From assembly GCA_031769625.1 (NCBI GenBank), contig JAUIMM010002008.1:1-64000 (forward strand): 64,000 nucleotides of DNA, read 5' to 3'. The translations under genes and the position numbers were made by a program. Under the pieces are notes generated by a model that did no database searches, was not told the origin of the DNA, and saw nothing but the letters and a program-made list of their open reading frames with translations. This stretch comes from Taudactylus pleione (lineage: Eukaryota; Chordata; Amphibia; Anura; Myobatrachidae). This document shows positions 1-14,796 of the stretch, in pieces (the first letter of the stretch is position 1; each line of letters begins with the position of its first letter).

Positions 1-419
1 TGTATATATAATGTACCTTCCTCCATCGTTATACCACTGTAGTCCCTCATTGTAACCCTGTATGATATGTATATATATTATATAATGTACCTTCCTCCAT
101 CGTTATACCACTGTAGTCCCTCATTGTTACCCTGTATGATATGTATATATAATGTACCTGCCTCCATCGTTATACCACTGTAGTCCCTCATTGTTACCCT
201 GTATGATATGTATATATAATGTACCTGCCTCCATCGTTATACCACTGTAGTCCCTCATTGTTACCCTGTATGATATGTATATATATAATGTACCTTCCTC
301 CAACGTTATACCACTGTAGTCCCTCATTGTTACCCTGTATGATATGTATATATATATAATGTACCTTCCTCCATCGTTATACCACTGTTGTCCCTCATTG
401 TTACCCTGTATGATATGTA

Positions 420-2331
420 TATATATTATATAATGTTCCTGCCTCCATCGTTATACCACTGTAGTCCCTCATTGTTACTCTGTATGATATGTATATATAA
501 TGTACCTTCCTCCATCGTTAAACCACTGTAGTCCCTCATTGTTACCCTGTATGATATGTATATATAATGTACCTTCCTCCATCGTTATACCACTGTAGTC
601 CCTCATTGTTACCCTGTATATGTATATATAATGTACCTGCCTCCATGGTTATACCACTGTAGTCCCTCATTGTTACCCTGAATGATATGTATATATAATG
701 TACCTGCCTCCATCGTTATACCACTGTAGTCCCTCATTGTTACCCTGTATGATATGTATATATATAATGTACCTTCCTCCATCGTTATACCACTGTAGTC
801 CCTCATTGTTACAGTGTATGATATGTATATATATAATATACCTGCCTCCATCGTTATACCACTGTAGTCCCTCATTGTTACCCTGTATGATATGTATATA
901 TATAATGTACCTTCCTCCATCGTTATACCACTGTAGTCCCTCATTGTTACCCTGTATGATATGTATATATATATAATGTACCTTCCTCCATCGTTATACC
1001 ACTGTAGTCCCTCATTGTTACCCTGTATGATATGTATATATAAAATGTACCTTCCTCCATCGTTATACCACTGTAGTCCCTCATTGTTACCCTGTATGAT
1101 ATGTACATATAATGTACCTGCCTCCATCGTTATACCACTGTAGTCCCTCATTGTTACCCTGTATGATATGTATATATATAATGTACCTGCCTCCATCGTT
1201 ATACCACTGTAGTCCCTCATTGTTACCCTGTATGATATGTATATATAACGTAACTTCCTCCATCGTTATACCACTGTAGTCCCTCATTGTTACCCTGTAT
1301 GATATGTATATATAATGTCCCTTCCTCCATCGTTATACCACTGTAGTCCCTCATTGTTACCCTGTATGATATGTATATATATTATATAATGTTCCTGCCT
1401 CCATCGTTATACCACTGTAGTCCCTCATTGTTACTCTGTATGATATGTATATATAATGTACCTTCCTCCATCGTTAAACCACTGTAGTCCCTCATTGTTA
1501 CCCTGTATGATATGTATATATAATGTACCTTCCTCCATCGTTATACCACTGTAGTCCCTCATTGTTACCCTGTATATGTATATATAATGTACCTGCCTCC
1601 ATGGTTATACCACTGTAGTCCCTCATTGTTACCCTGAATGATATGTATATATAATGTACCTGCCTCCATCGTTATACCACTGTAGTCCCTCATTGTTACC
1701 CTGTATGATATGTATATATATAATGTACCTTCCTCCATCGTTATACCACTGTAGTCCCTCATTGTTACAGTGTATGATATGTATATATATAATATACCTG
1801 CCTCCATCGTTATACCACTGTAGTCCCTCATTGTTACCCTGTATGATATGTATATATATAATGTACCTTCCTCCATCGTTATACCACTGTAGTCCCTCAT
1901 TGTTACCCTGTATGATATGTATATATATATAATGTACCTTCCTCCATCGTTATACCACTGTAGTCCCTCATTGTTACCCTGTATGATATGTATATATAAA
2001 ATGTACCTTCCTCCATCGTTATACCACTGTAGTCCCTCATTGTTACCCTGTATGATATGTACATATAATGTACCTGCCTCCATCGTTATACCACTGTAGT
2101 CCCTCATTGTTACCCTGTATGATATGTATATATATAATGTACCTGCCTCCATCGTTATACCACTGTAGTCCCTCATTGTTACCCTGTATGATATGTATAT
2201 ATAACGTAACTTCCTCCATCGTTATACCACTGTAGTCCCTCATTGTTACCCTGTATGATATGTATATATAATGTCCCTTCCTCCATCGTTATACCACTGT
2301 AGTCCCTCATTGTTACCCTGTATGATATGTA
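420..2331. repeat. Higher-order tandem duplication, period 956 bp
   Basis: The segment from about 420 to 1375 is repeated directly as about 1376 to 2331, with every diagnostic variant displaced by 956 bp. Examples are the TTATATAATGTTCC unit (425 and 1381), the short unit lacking TGA in CCTGTATATG, the TTACAGTG unit, the AAAATGTACC unit and the AACGTAACTT unit. About 14 monomers move together. Outside the limits the diagnostic variants no longer match. The edges are estimates to within about one monomer. Confidence 0.85.
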
Positions 2332-5300
2332 TATATAATGTACCTTGCTCCATCGTTATACCACTGTAGTCCCTCATTGTAACCCTGTATGATATGTATA
2401 TATATTATATAATGTACCTTCCTCCATCGATATACCACTGTAGTCCCTCATTGTTACCCTGTATGATATGTATATATATAATATACCTTCCTCCGTCGTT
2501 ATACCACTGTAGTCCCTCATTGTTACCCTGTATGATATGTATATATATAATGTACCTTCCTCCAACGTTATACCACTGTAGTCCCTCATTGTTACCCTGT
2601 ATGATATGTATATATATATAATGTACCTTCCTCCATCGTTATACCACTGTTGTCCCTCATTGTTACCCTGTATGATATGTATATATATTATATAATGTTC
2701 CTGCCTCCATCGTTATACCACTGTAGTCCCTCATTGTTACCCTGTATGATATGTATATATAATGTACCTTCCTCCATCGTTATACCACTGTAGTCCCTCA
2801 TTGTTAGCCTGTATGATATGTATATATAATGTACCTTCCTCCATCGTTATACCACTGTAGTCCCTCATTGTTACCCTGTATATGTATATATAATGTACCT
2901 GCCTCCATCGTTATACCACTGTAGTCCCTCATTGTTACCCTGTATGATATGTATATATAATGTACCTGCCTCCATCGTTATACCACTGTAGTCCCTCATT
3001 GTTACCCTGTATGATATGTATATATATAATGTACCTTCCTCCATCGTTATACCACTGTAGTCCCTCATTGTTACCCTGTATGATATGTATATATATATAA
3101 TGTACCTTCCTCCATCGTTATACCACTGTAGTCCCTCATTGTTACCCTGTATGATATGTATATATAAAATGTACCTTCCTCCATCGTTATACCACTGTAG
3201 TTCCTCATTGTTACCCTGTATGATATGTATATATAATGTAACTTCCTCCATCGTCATACCACTGTAGTCCCTCATTGTTACCCTGTATGATATGTATATA
3301 TATTATATAATGTACCTTCCTCCATCATTATACCACTGTAGTCCCTCATTGTTACCCTGTATGATATGTATATATATTATATATTGTACCTTCCTCCATC
3401 GTTATACCACTGTAGTCCCTCATTGTTACCCTGTATGATATGTATATATAATGTACCTGCCTCCATCGTTATACCACTGTAGTCCCTCATTGTTACCCTG
3501 TATGATATGTATATATATAATGCACCTGCCTCCATCGTTATACCACTGTAGTCCCTCATTGTTACCCTGTATGATATGTATATATATAATGTACCTGCCT
3601 CCATCGTTATACCACTGTAGTCCCTCATTGTTACCCTGTATGATATGTATATATAATGTAACTTCCTCCATCGTCATACCACTGTAGTCCCTCATTGTTA
3701 CCCTGTATGATATGTATATATATTATATAATGTACCTTCCTCCATCATTATCCCACTGTAGTCCCTCATTGTTACCCTGTATGATATGTATATATATAAT
3801 ATACCTTCCTCCGTCGTTATACCACTGTAGTCCCTCATTGTTACCCTGTATGATATGTATATATAACGTAACTTCCTCCATCGTTATACCACTGTAGTCC
3901 CTCATTGTTACCCTGTATGATATGTATATATAATGTCCCTTCCTCCATCGTTATACCACTGTAGTCCCTCATTGTTACCCTGTATGATATGTATATATAA
4001 TGTACCTTGCTCCATCGTTATACCACTGTAGTCCCTCATTGTAACCCTGTATGATATGTATATATATTATATAATGTACCTTCCTCCATCGATATACCAC
4101 TGTAGTCCCTCATTGTTACCCTGTATGATATGTATATATATAATATACCTTCCTCCGTCGTTATACCACTGTAGTCCCTCATTGTTACCCTGTATGATAT
4201 GTATATATATAATGTACCTTCCTCCAACGTTATACCACTGTAGTCCCTCATTGTTACCCTGTATGATATGTATATATATATAATGTACCTTCCTCCATCG
4301 TTATACCACTGTTGTCCCTCATTGTTACCCTGTATGATATGTATATATATTATATAATGTTCCTGCCTCCATCGTTATACCACTGTAGTCCCTCATTGTT
4401 ACCCTGTATGATATGTATATATAATGTACCTTCCTCCATCGTTATACCACTGTAGTCCCTCATTGTTAGCCTGTATGATATGTATATATAATGTACCTTC
4501 CTCCATCGTTATACCACTGTAGTCCCTCATTGTTACCCTGTATATGTATATATAATGTACCTGCCTCCATCGTTATACCACTGTAGTCCCTCATTGTTAC
4601 CCTGTATGATATGTATATATAATGTACCTGCCTCCATCGTTATACCACTGTAGTCCCTCATTGTTACCCTGTATGATATGTATATATATAATGTACCTTC
4701 CTCCATCGTTATACCACTGTAGTCCCTCATTGTTACCCTGTATGATATGTATATATATATAATGTACCTTCCTCCATCGTTATACCACTGTAGTCCCTCA
4801 TTGTTACCCTGTATGATATGTATATATAAAATGTACCTTCCTCCATCGTTATACCACTGTAGTCCCTCATTGTTACCCTGTATGATATGTATATATAATG
4901 TAACTTCCTCCATCGTCATACCACTGTAGTCCCTCATTGTTACCCTGTATGATATGTATATATATTATATAATGTACCTTCCTCCATCATTATACCACTG
5001 TAGTCCCTCATTGTTACCCTGTATGATATGTATATATATTATATATTGTACCTTCCTCCATCGTTATACCACTGTAGTCCCTCATTGTTACCCTGTATGA
5101 TATGTATATATAATGTACCTGCCTCCATCGTTATACCACTGTAGTCCCTCATTGTTACCCTGTATGATATGTATATATATAATGCACCTGCCTCCATCGT
5201 TATACCACTGTAGTCCCTCATTGTTACCCTGTATGATATGTATATATATAATGTACCTGCCTCCATCGTTATACCACTGTAGTCCCTCATTGTTACCCTG

Positions 5301-5442
5301 TATGATATGTATATATAATGTAACTTCCTCCATCGTCATACCACTGTAGTCCCTCATTGTTACCCTGTATGATATGTATATATATTATATAATGTACCTT
5401 CCTCCATCATTATACCACTGTAGTCCCTCATTGTTACCCTGT
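2190..5442. repeat. Higher-order tandem duplication, period 1662 bp
   Basis: Positions about 2190-3780 are repeated at about 3852-5442, offset 1662 bp. Shared markers are AACGTAACTT, AATGTCCCTT, ACCTTGCTCC, the CATCGATATACC unit, CCAACGTTATACC, the GTTAGCCTG unit, two TATATTGTACC units and the AATGCACC unit. Differences between the copies are few, for example GTAGTTCC at 3200 against GTAGTCCC in the partner. The first monomers of the pair overlap the end of the preceding 956-bp duplication, so duplications were layered on each other. Confidence 0.85.
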
Positions 5443-5999
5443 ATGATATGTATATATATTATATATTGTACCTTCCTCCATCGTTATACCACTGTAGTCC
5501 CTCATTGTTACCCTGTATGATATGTATATATAATGTACCTTCCACCATCGTTATACCACTGTAGTCCCTCATTGTTACCCTGTATGATATGTATATTTTC
5601 TTATATAATGTACCTTCCTCCATCGTTATACCACTGTAGTCCCTCATTGTTACTCTGTATGATATGTATATATAATGTACCTTCCTCCATCGTTATACCA
5701 CTGTAGTCCCTCATTGTTACCCTGTATGATATGTATATATAATGTACCTTCCACCATCGTTATACCACTGTAGTCCCTCATTGTTACCCTGTATGATATG
5801 TATATATAATATACCTGCCTCCATCGTTATACCACTGTAGTCCCTCATTGTTACCCTGTATGATATGTATATATAATGTTCCTGCCTCCATCGTTATACC
5901 ACTGTAGTCCCTCATTGTTACCCTGTATGATATGTATATATAATGTACCTTCCACCATCGTTATACCACTGTAGTCCCTCATTGTTACCCTGTATGATA

Positions 6000-8810
6000 T
6001 GTATATATAATGTAACTTCCTCCATCGTTATACCACTGTAGTCCCTCATTGTTACCTTGTATGATATGTATATATAATGTAACTTCCTCCATCGTTATAC
6101 CACTGTAGTCCCTCATTGTTACCCTGTATGATATGTATATATAATGTACCTTCCTCCATCGTTATACCACTGTAGTCCCTCATTGTTACCCTGTATGATA
6201 TGTATATATAATGTACCTTCCTCCATCGTTATACCACTGTAGTCCCTCATTGTAACCCTGTATGATATGTATATATATTATATACCTTCCTCCGTCGTTA
6301 TGCCACTATAGTCCCTCATTGTTACCCTGTATGATATTTATATATATAATGTACCTTCCTCCGTTATACCACTGTAGTCCCTCATTGTTACCCTGTATGA
6401 TATGTATATATATATATAAAATGTACCTTCCTCCATTGTTATACCACTGTAGTCCCTCATTGTTACCCTGTATGATATGTATATATATAATGTACCTGCC
6501 TCCATCGTTATAACACTGTAGTACCTCATTGTTACCCTGTAAGATATGTATATATAAGTAACTTCCTCCATCGTTATACCACTGTAGTCCCTCATTGTTA
6601 CCCTGTATGATATGTATATATAATGTACCTTCCTCCATCGTTATACCACTGTAGTCCCTCATTGTTACCCTGTATGATATGTATATATAATGTACCTTCC
6701 TCCATCGTTATACCACTGTAGTCCCTCATTGTAACCCTGTATGATATGTATATATATTATATAATGTACCTTCCTCCATCGTTATACCACTGTAGTCCCT
6801 CATTGTTACCCTGTATGATATGTATATATAATGTACCTTCCTCCATCGTTATACCACTGTAGTCCCTCATTGTTACCCTGTATATGTATATATAATGTAC
6901 CTGCCTCCATCGTTATACCACTGTAGTCCCTCATTGTTACCCTGTATGATATGTATATATAATGTACCTGCCTCCATCGTTATACCACTGTAGTCCCTCA
7001 TTGTTACCCTGTATGATATGTATATATATAATGTACCTTCCTCCATCGTTATACCACTGTAGTCCCTCATTGTTACCCTGTATGATATGTATATATATAA
7101 TATACCTGCCTCCATCGTTATACCACTGTAGTCCCTCATTGTTACCCTGTATGATATGTATATATATATAATGTACCTTCCTCCATCGTTATACCACTGT
7201 AGTCCCTCATTGTTACCCTGTATGATATGTATATTTATATAATGTACCTTCCTCCATCGTTATACCACTGTAGTCCCTCATTGTTACCCTGTATGATATG
7301 TATATATAAAATGTACCTTCCTCCATTGTTATACCACTGTAGTCCCTCATTGTTACCCTGTATGATATGTATATATAATGTACCTTCCACCATCGTTATA
7401 CCACTGTAGTCCCTCATTGTTACCCTGTATGATATGTATATATAATGTAACTTCCTCCATCGTTATACCACTGTAGTCCCTCATTGTTACCCTGTATGAT
7501 ATGTATATATAATGTACCTTCCTCCATCGTTATACCACTGTAGTCCCTCATTGTTACCCTGTATGATATGTATATATAATGTACCTTCCTCCAACGTTAT
7601 ACCACTGTAGTCCCTCATTGTTACCCTGTATGATATGTATATATAATGTACCTTCCTCCATCGTTATACCACTGTAGTCCCTCATTGTAACCCTGTATGA
7701 TATGTATATATATTATATACCTTCCTCCGTCGTTATGCCACTATAGTCCCTCATTGTTACCCTGTATGATATTTATATATATAATGTACCTTCCTCCGTT
7801 ATACCACTGTAGTCCCTCATTGTTACCCTGTATGATATGTATATATATATATAAAATGTACCTTCCTCCATTGTTATACCACTGTAGTCCCTCATTGTTA
7901 CCCTGTATGATATGTATATATATAATGTACCTGCCTCCATCGTTATAACACTGTAGTACCTCATTGTTACCCTGTAAGATATGTATATATAAGTAACTTC
8001 CTCCATCGTTATACCACTGTAGTCCCTCATTGTTACCCTGTATGATATGTATATATAATGTACCTTCCTCCATCGTTATACCACTGTAGTCCCTCATTGT
8101 TACCCTGTATGATATGTATATATAATGTACCTTCCTCCATCGTTATACCACTGTAGTCCCTCATTGTAACCCTGTATGATATGTATATATATTATATAAT
8201 GTACCTTCCTCCATCGTTATACCACTGTAGTCCCTCATTGTTACCCTGTATGATATGTATATATAATGTACCTTCCTCCATCGTTATACCACTGTAGTCC
8301 CTCATTGTTACCCTGTATATGTATATATAATGTACCTGCCTCCATCGTTATACCACTGTAGTCCCTCATTGTTACCCTGTATGATATGTATATATAATGT
8401 ACCTGCCTCCATCGTTATACCACTGTAGTCCCTCATTGTTACCCTGTATGATATGTATATATATAATGTACCTTCCTCCATCGTTATACCACTGTAGTCC
8501 CTCATTGTTACCCTGTATGATATGTATATATATAATATACCTGCCTCCATCGTTATACCACTGTAGTCCCTCATTGTTACCCTGTATGATATGTATATAT
8601 ATATAATGTACCTTCCTCCATCGTTATACCACTGTAGTCCCTCATTGTTACCCTGTATGATATGTATATTTATATAATGTACCTTCCTCCATCGTTATAC
8701 CACTGTAGTCCCTCATTGTTACCCTGTATGATATGTATATATAAAATGTACCTTCCTCCATTGTTATACCACTGTAGTCCCTCTTTGTTACCCTGTATGA
8801 TATGTATATA
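6000..8810. repeat. Higher-order tandem duplication, period 1435 bp
   Basis: About 6000-7375 is repeated at about 7435-8810, offset 1435 bp. Markers are the degenerate monomer with GTCGTTATGCCACTATAG, the shortened CCTCCGTTATACC monomer, TAACACTGTAGTACC, CTGTAAGATATG with a short TATAAGTAAC spacer, and GTATATTTATATAATG. Part of the same haplotype (ATGCCACTATAG followed by CCTCCGTTATACC) appears a third time near 9180-9250 and, altered, near 19310, 26040 and 29545. Confidence 0.85.
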
Positions 8811-9527
8811 TATAATGTACCTGCCTCCATCGTTATACCACTGTAGTCCCTCATTGTTACCCTGTATGATATGTATATATAATGTAACTTCCTCCATCGT
8901 TATACCACTGTAGTCCCTCATTGTTACCCTGTATGATATGTATATATAATGTACCTTCCTCCATCGTTATACCACTGTAGTCCCTCATTGTTACCCTGTA
9001 TGATATGTATATATAATGTACCTTCCTCCATCGTTATACCACTGTAGTCCCTCATTGTAACCCTGTATGATATGTATATATATTATATAATGGACCTTCC
9101 TCCATCGTTATACCACTGTAGTCCCTCATTGTTACCCTGTATGATATGTATATATATAATATACCTTCCTCCGTCGTTATGCCACTATAGTCCCTCATTG
9201 TTACCCTGTATGATATTTATATATATAATGTACCTTCCTCCGTTATACCACTGTAGTCCCTCATTGTTACCCTGTATGATATGTATATATATATATATAA
9301 TGTACCTTCCTCCATCGTTATACCACTGTTGTCCCTCATTGTTACCCTGTATGATATGTATATATATTATATAATGTTCCTGCCTCCATCGTTATACCAC
9401 TGTAGTCCCTCATTGTTACCCTGTATGATATGTATATATAATGTACCTTCCTCCGTCGTTATACCACTGTAGTCCCTCATTGTTACCCTGTATGATATGT
9501 ATATATAATGTACCTTCCTCCATCGTT

Positions 9528-9561
9528 ATACAGGGTAACAATGAGGGACTACAGTGGTATA
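9528..9561 (-). repeat. Single inverted satellite-unit fragment
   Basis: Here the array reads ATACAGGGTAACAATGAGGG followed by ACTACAGTGGTATA, the exact reverse complement of the normal monomer core. It is flanked on the left by a normal unit start (CTTCCTCCATCGTT) and on the right by the normal TGTATATATAATGTACC spacer. It is the only inverted unit I found among about 600. The 34-bp inversion can pair with the neighbouring direct cores. Confidence 0.93.
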
Positions 9562-10749
9562 TGTATATATAATGTACCTGCCTCCATCGTTATACCACTG
9601 TAGTCCCTCATTGTTACCCTGTATGATATGTTTATATAATGTACCTGCCTCCATCGTTATACCACTGTAGTCCCTCATTGTTACCCTTTATGATATGTGT
9701 ATATATATAATATACCTTCCTCCGTCGTTATACCACTGTAGTCCCTCATTGTTACCCTGTATGATATGTATATATATAATGTACCTTCCTCCATCGTTAT
9801 ACCACTGTAGTCCCTCATTGTTACCCTGTATGATATGTATATATATAATATACCTGCCTCCATAGTTATACCACTGTAGTCCCTCATTGTTACCCTGTAT
9901 GATATGTATATATAATGTACCTTCCTCCATCGTTATACCACTGTAGTCCCTCATTGTTACCCTGTATGATATGTATATATAATGTACCTTCCTCCATCGT
10001 TATACCACTGTAGTCCCTCATTGTTACCCTGTATGATATGTATATATATAATATACCTGCCTCCATAGTTATACCACTGTAGTCCCTCATTGTTACCCTG
10101 TATGATATGTATATATATATAATGTACCTTCCTCCATCATTATACCACTGTAGTCCCTCATTGTTACCCTGTATGATATGTATATATAATGTACCTTCCT
10201 CCATCGTTATACCACTGTAGTCCCTCATTGTTACCCTGTATGATATGTATATATATATAATGTACCTTCCTCCATCGTTATACCACTGTAGTCCCTCATT
10301 GTTACCCTGTATGATATGAATATATATAATATACCTGCCTCCATAGTTATACCACTGTAGTCCCTCATTGTTACCCTGTATGATATGTATATATATATAA
10401 TGTACCTTCCTCCATCGTTATACCACTGTAGTCCCTCATTGTTACCCTGTATGATATGTATATATATAATGTACCTGCCTCCATCGTTATACCACTGTAG
10501 TCCCTCATTGTTACCCTGTATGATATGTATATATAATGTACCTGCCTCCGTCGTTAAACCACTGTAGTCCCTCATTGTTACCCTGTATGATATGTATATA
10601 TAATGTACCTGCCTCCATTGTTATACCACTGTAGTCCCTCATTGTTACCCTGTATGATATGTATATATATAATATACCTTCCTCCGTTGTTATACCACTG
10701 TAGTCCCTCATTGTTACCCTGTATGATATGTATATATATATATAATGTA

Positions 10750-13700
10750 CCTTCCTCCATCGTTATACCACTGTAGTCCCTCATTGTTACCCTGTATGAT
10801 ATGTATATATATATAATGTACCTTCCTCCATCGTTATACCACTGTAGTCCCTCATTGTTACCCTGTATGATATGTATATATAAAATGTACCTTCCTCCAT
10901 CGTTATACCACTGTAGTCCCTCATTGTTACCCTGTATGATATGTATATATATAATGTACCTGCCTCCATCGTTATTCCACTGTATTCCCTCTTTGTTACC
11001 CTGTATGATATGTATATATATAATGTACCTGCCTCCATCGTTATACCACTGTAGTCCCTCATTGTTACCCTGTATGATATGTATATATAATGTAACTTCC
11101 TCCATCGTCATACCACTGTAGTCCCTCATTGTTACCCTGTATGATATGTATATATATTATATAATGTACCTTCCTCCATCATTATACCACTGTAGTCCCT
11201 CATTGTTACCCTGTATGATATGTATATATATTATATATTGTACCTTCCTCCATCGTTATACCACTGTAGTCCCTCATTGTTACCCTGTATGATATGTATA
11301 TATAATGTACCTGCCTCCATCGTTATACCACTGTAGTCCCTCATTGTTACCCTGTATGATATGTATATATATAATGCACCTGCCTCCATCGTTATACCAC
11401 TGTAGTCCCTCATTGTTACCCTGTATGATATGTATATATATAATGTACCATCCTCCATCGTTATACCACTGTAGTCCCTCATTGTTACCCTGTATGATAT
11501 GTATATATAATGTAACTTCCTCCATCGTCATACCACTGTAGTCCCTCATTGTTACCCTGTATGATATGTATATATATTATATAATGTACCTTCCTCCATC
11601 ATTATACCACTGTAGTCCCTCATTGTTACCCTGTATGATATGTATATATATTATATATTGTACCTTCCTCCATCGTTATACCACTGTAGTCCCTCATTGT
11701 TACCCTGTATGATATGTATATATAATGTACCTTCCTCCATCGTTATACCACTGTAGTCCCTCATTGTTACCCTGTATGATATGTATATATAATGTACCTT
11801 CCTCCATCGTTATTCCACTGTAGTCCCTCATTGTTACCCTGTATGATATGTATATTTATTATATAATGTACCTTCCCTTATCGTTATACCACTGTAGTCC
11901 CTCATTGTTACTCTGTATGATATGTATATATAATGTACCTTCCTCCATCGTTATACCACTGTAGTCCCTCATTGTTACCCTGTATGATATGTATATATAA
12001 TGTACCTTCCACCATCGTTATACCACTGTAGTCCCTCATTGTTACCCTGTATGATATGTATATATAATATACCTGCCTCCATCGTTATACCACTGTAGTC
12101 CCTCATTGTTACCCTGTATGATATGTATATATAATGTTCCTGCCTCCATCATTATACCACTGTAGTCCCTCATTGTTACCCTGTATGATATGTATATATA
12201 ATGTACCTTCCACCATCGTTATACCACTGTAGTCCCTCATTGTTACCCTGTATGATATGTATATATAATGTACCTTCCTCCATCGTTATACCACTGTAGT
12301 CCCTCATTGTAACCCTGTAGGATATGTATATATATTATATAATGTACCTTCCTCCATCGTTATACCACTGTAGTCCCTCATTGTTACCCTGTAACTATGA
12401 TATGTATATATAATGTACCTTCCTCCATCGTTATACCACTGTAGTCCCTCATTGTTACCCTGTATGATATATATATATAATGTACCTGCCTCCATCGTTA
12501 TACCACTGTAGTCCCTCATTGTTACCCTGTATGATATGTATATATATAATGTACCTTCCTCCAACGTTATACCACTGTAGTCCCTCATTGTTACCCTGTA
12601 TGATATGTATATATATTATATAATGTTCCTGCCTCCATCGTTATACCACTGTAGTCCCTCATTGTTACCCTGTATGATATGTATATATAATGTACCTTCC
12701 TCCATCGTTATACCACTGTAGTCCCTCATTGTTACCCTGTATGATATGTATATATAATGTACCTTCCTCCATCGTTATACCACTGTAGTCCCTCATTGTT
12801 ACCCTGTATGATATGTATATATAATGTACCTTCCTCCATCGTTATACCACTGTAGTCCCTCATTGTTACCCTATATGATATGTGTATATATATAATATAC
12901 CTTCCTCCGTCGTTATACCACTGTAGTCCCTCATTGTTACCCTGTATGATATGTATATATATAATGTACCTTCCTCCATCGTTATACCACTGTAGTCCCT
13001 CATTGTTACCCTGTATGATATGTATATATATAATATACCTGCCTCCATAGTTATACCACTGTAGTCCCTCATTGTTACCCTGTATGATATGTATATATAT
13101 ATAATGTACCTTCCTCCATCGTTATACCACTGTAGTCCCTCATTGTTACCCTGTATGATATGTATATATATAATGTACCTGCCTCCATCGTTATACCACT
13201 GTAGTCCCTCATTGTTACCCTGTATGATATGTATATATATAATGTACCTTCCTCCATCGTTATACCACTGTAGTCCCTCATTGTTACCCTGTATGATATG
13301 TATATATATAATATACCTGCCTCCATCGTTATACCACTGTAGTCCCTCATTGTTACCCTGTATGATATGTATATATATATAATGTACCTTCCTCCATCGT
13401 TATACCACTGTAGTCCCTCATTGTTACCCTGTATGATATGTATATATAAAATGTACCTTCCTCCATCGTTATACCACTGTAGTCCCTCATTGTTACCCTG
13501 TATGATATGTATATATATAATGTACCTGCCTCCATCGTTATTCCACTGTATTCCCTCTTTGTTACCCTGTATGATATGTATATATATAATGTACCTGCCT
13601 CCATCGTTATACCACTGTAGTCCCTCATTGTTACCCTGTATGATATGTATATATAATGTAACTTCCTCCATCGTCATACCACTGTAATCCCTCATTGTTA

Positions 13701-14796
13701 CCCTGTATGATATGTATATATATTATATAATGTACATTCCTCCATCATTATACCACTGTAGTCCCTCATTGTTACCCTGTATGATATGTATATATATTAT
13801 ATATTGTACCTTCCTCCATCGTTATACCACTGTAGTCCCTCATTGTTACCCTGTATGATATGTATATATAATGTACCTGCCTCCATTGTTATACCACTGT
13901 AGTCCCTCATTGTTACCCTGTATGATATGTATATATATAATGCACCTGCCTCCATCGTTATACCACTGTAGTCCCTCATTGTTACCCTGTATGATATGTA
14001 TATATATAATGTACCATCCTCCATCGTTATACCACTGTAGTCCCTCATTGTTACCCTGTATGATATGTATATATAATGTAACTTCCTCCATCGTCATACC
14101 ACTGTAGTCCCTCATTGTTACCCTGTATGATATGTATATATATTATATAATGTACCTTCCTCCATCATTATACCACTGTAGTCCCTCATTGTTACCCTGT
14201 ATGATATGTATATATATTATATATTGTACCTTCCTCCATCGTTATACCACTGTAGTCCCTCATTGTTACCCTGTATGATATGTATATATAATGTACCTTC
14301 CTCCATCGTTATACCACTGTAGTCCCTCATTGTTACCCTGTATGATATGTATATATAATGTACCTTCCTCCATCGTTATTCCACTGTAGTCCCTCATTGT
14401 TACCCTGTATGATATGTATATTTATTATATAATGTACCTTCCCTTATCGTTATACCACTGTAGTCCCTCATTGTTACTCTGTATGATATGTATATATAAT
14501 GTACCTTCCTCCATCGTTATACCACTGTAGTCCCTCATTGTTACCCTGTATGATATGTATATATAATGTACCTTCCACCATCGTTATACCACTGTAGTCC
14601 CTCATTGTTACCCTGTATGATATGTATATATAATATACCTGCCTCCATCGTTATACCACTGTAGTCCCTCATTGTTACCCTGTATGATATGTATATATAT
14701 TTTATAATGTACCTTCCTCCATCGTTATACCACTGTAGTCCCTCATTGTTACCCTGTATGATATGTATATATAATGTACCTGCCTCCATCGTTATA
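10750..14796. repeat. Higher-order duplication, offset 2566 bp
   Basis: Monomers at about 10750-12230 recur at about 13316-14796, offset 2566 bp. Shared markers are the monomer with GTTATTCCACTGTATTCCC and CTCTTTGTTACC, the AATGCACC unit, GTACCATCC, two TATATTGTACC units, GTTATTCCACTGTAG and the CTTCCCTTATCG unit. The two copies are separated by about a kilobase of other monomers, unlike the strictly head-to-tail pairs nearby. Confidence 0.8.
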
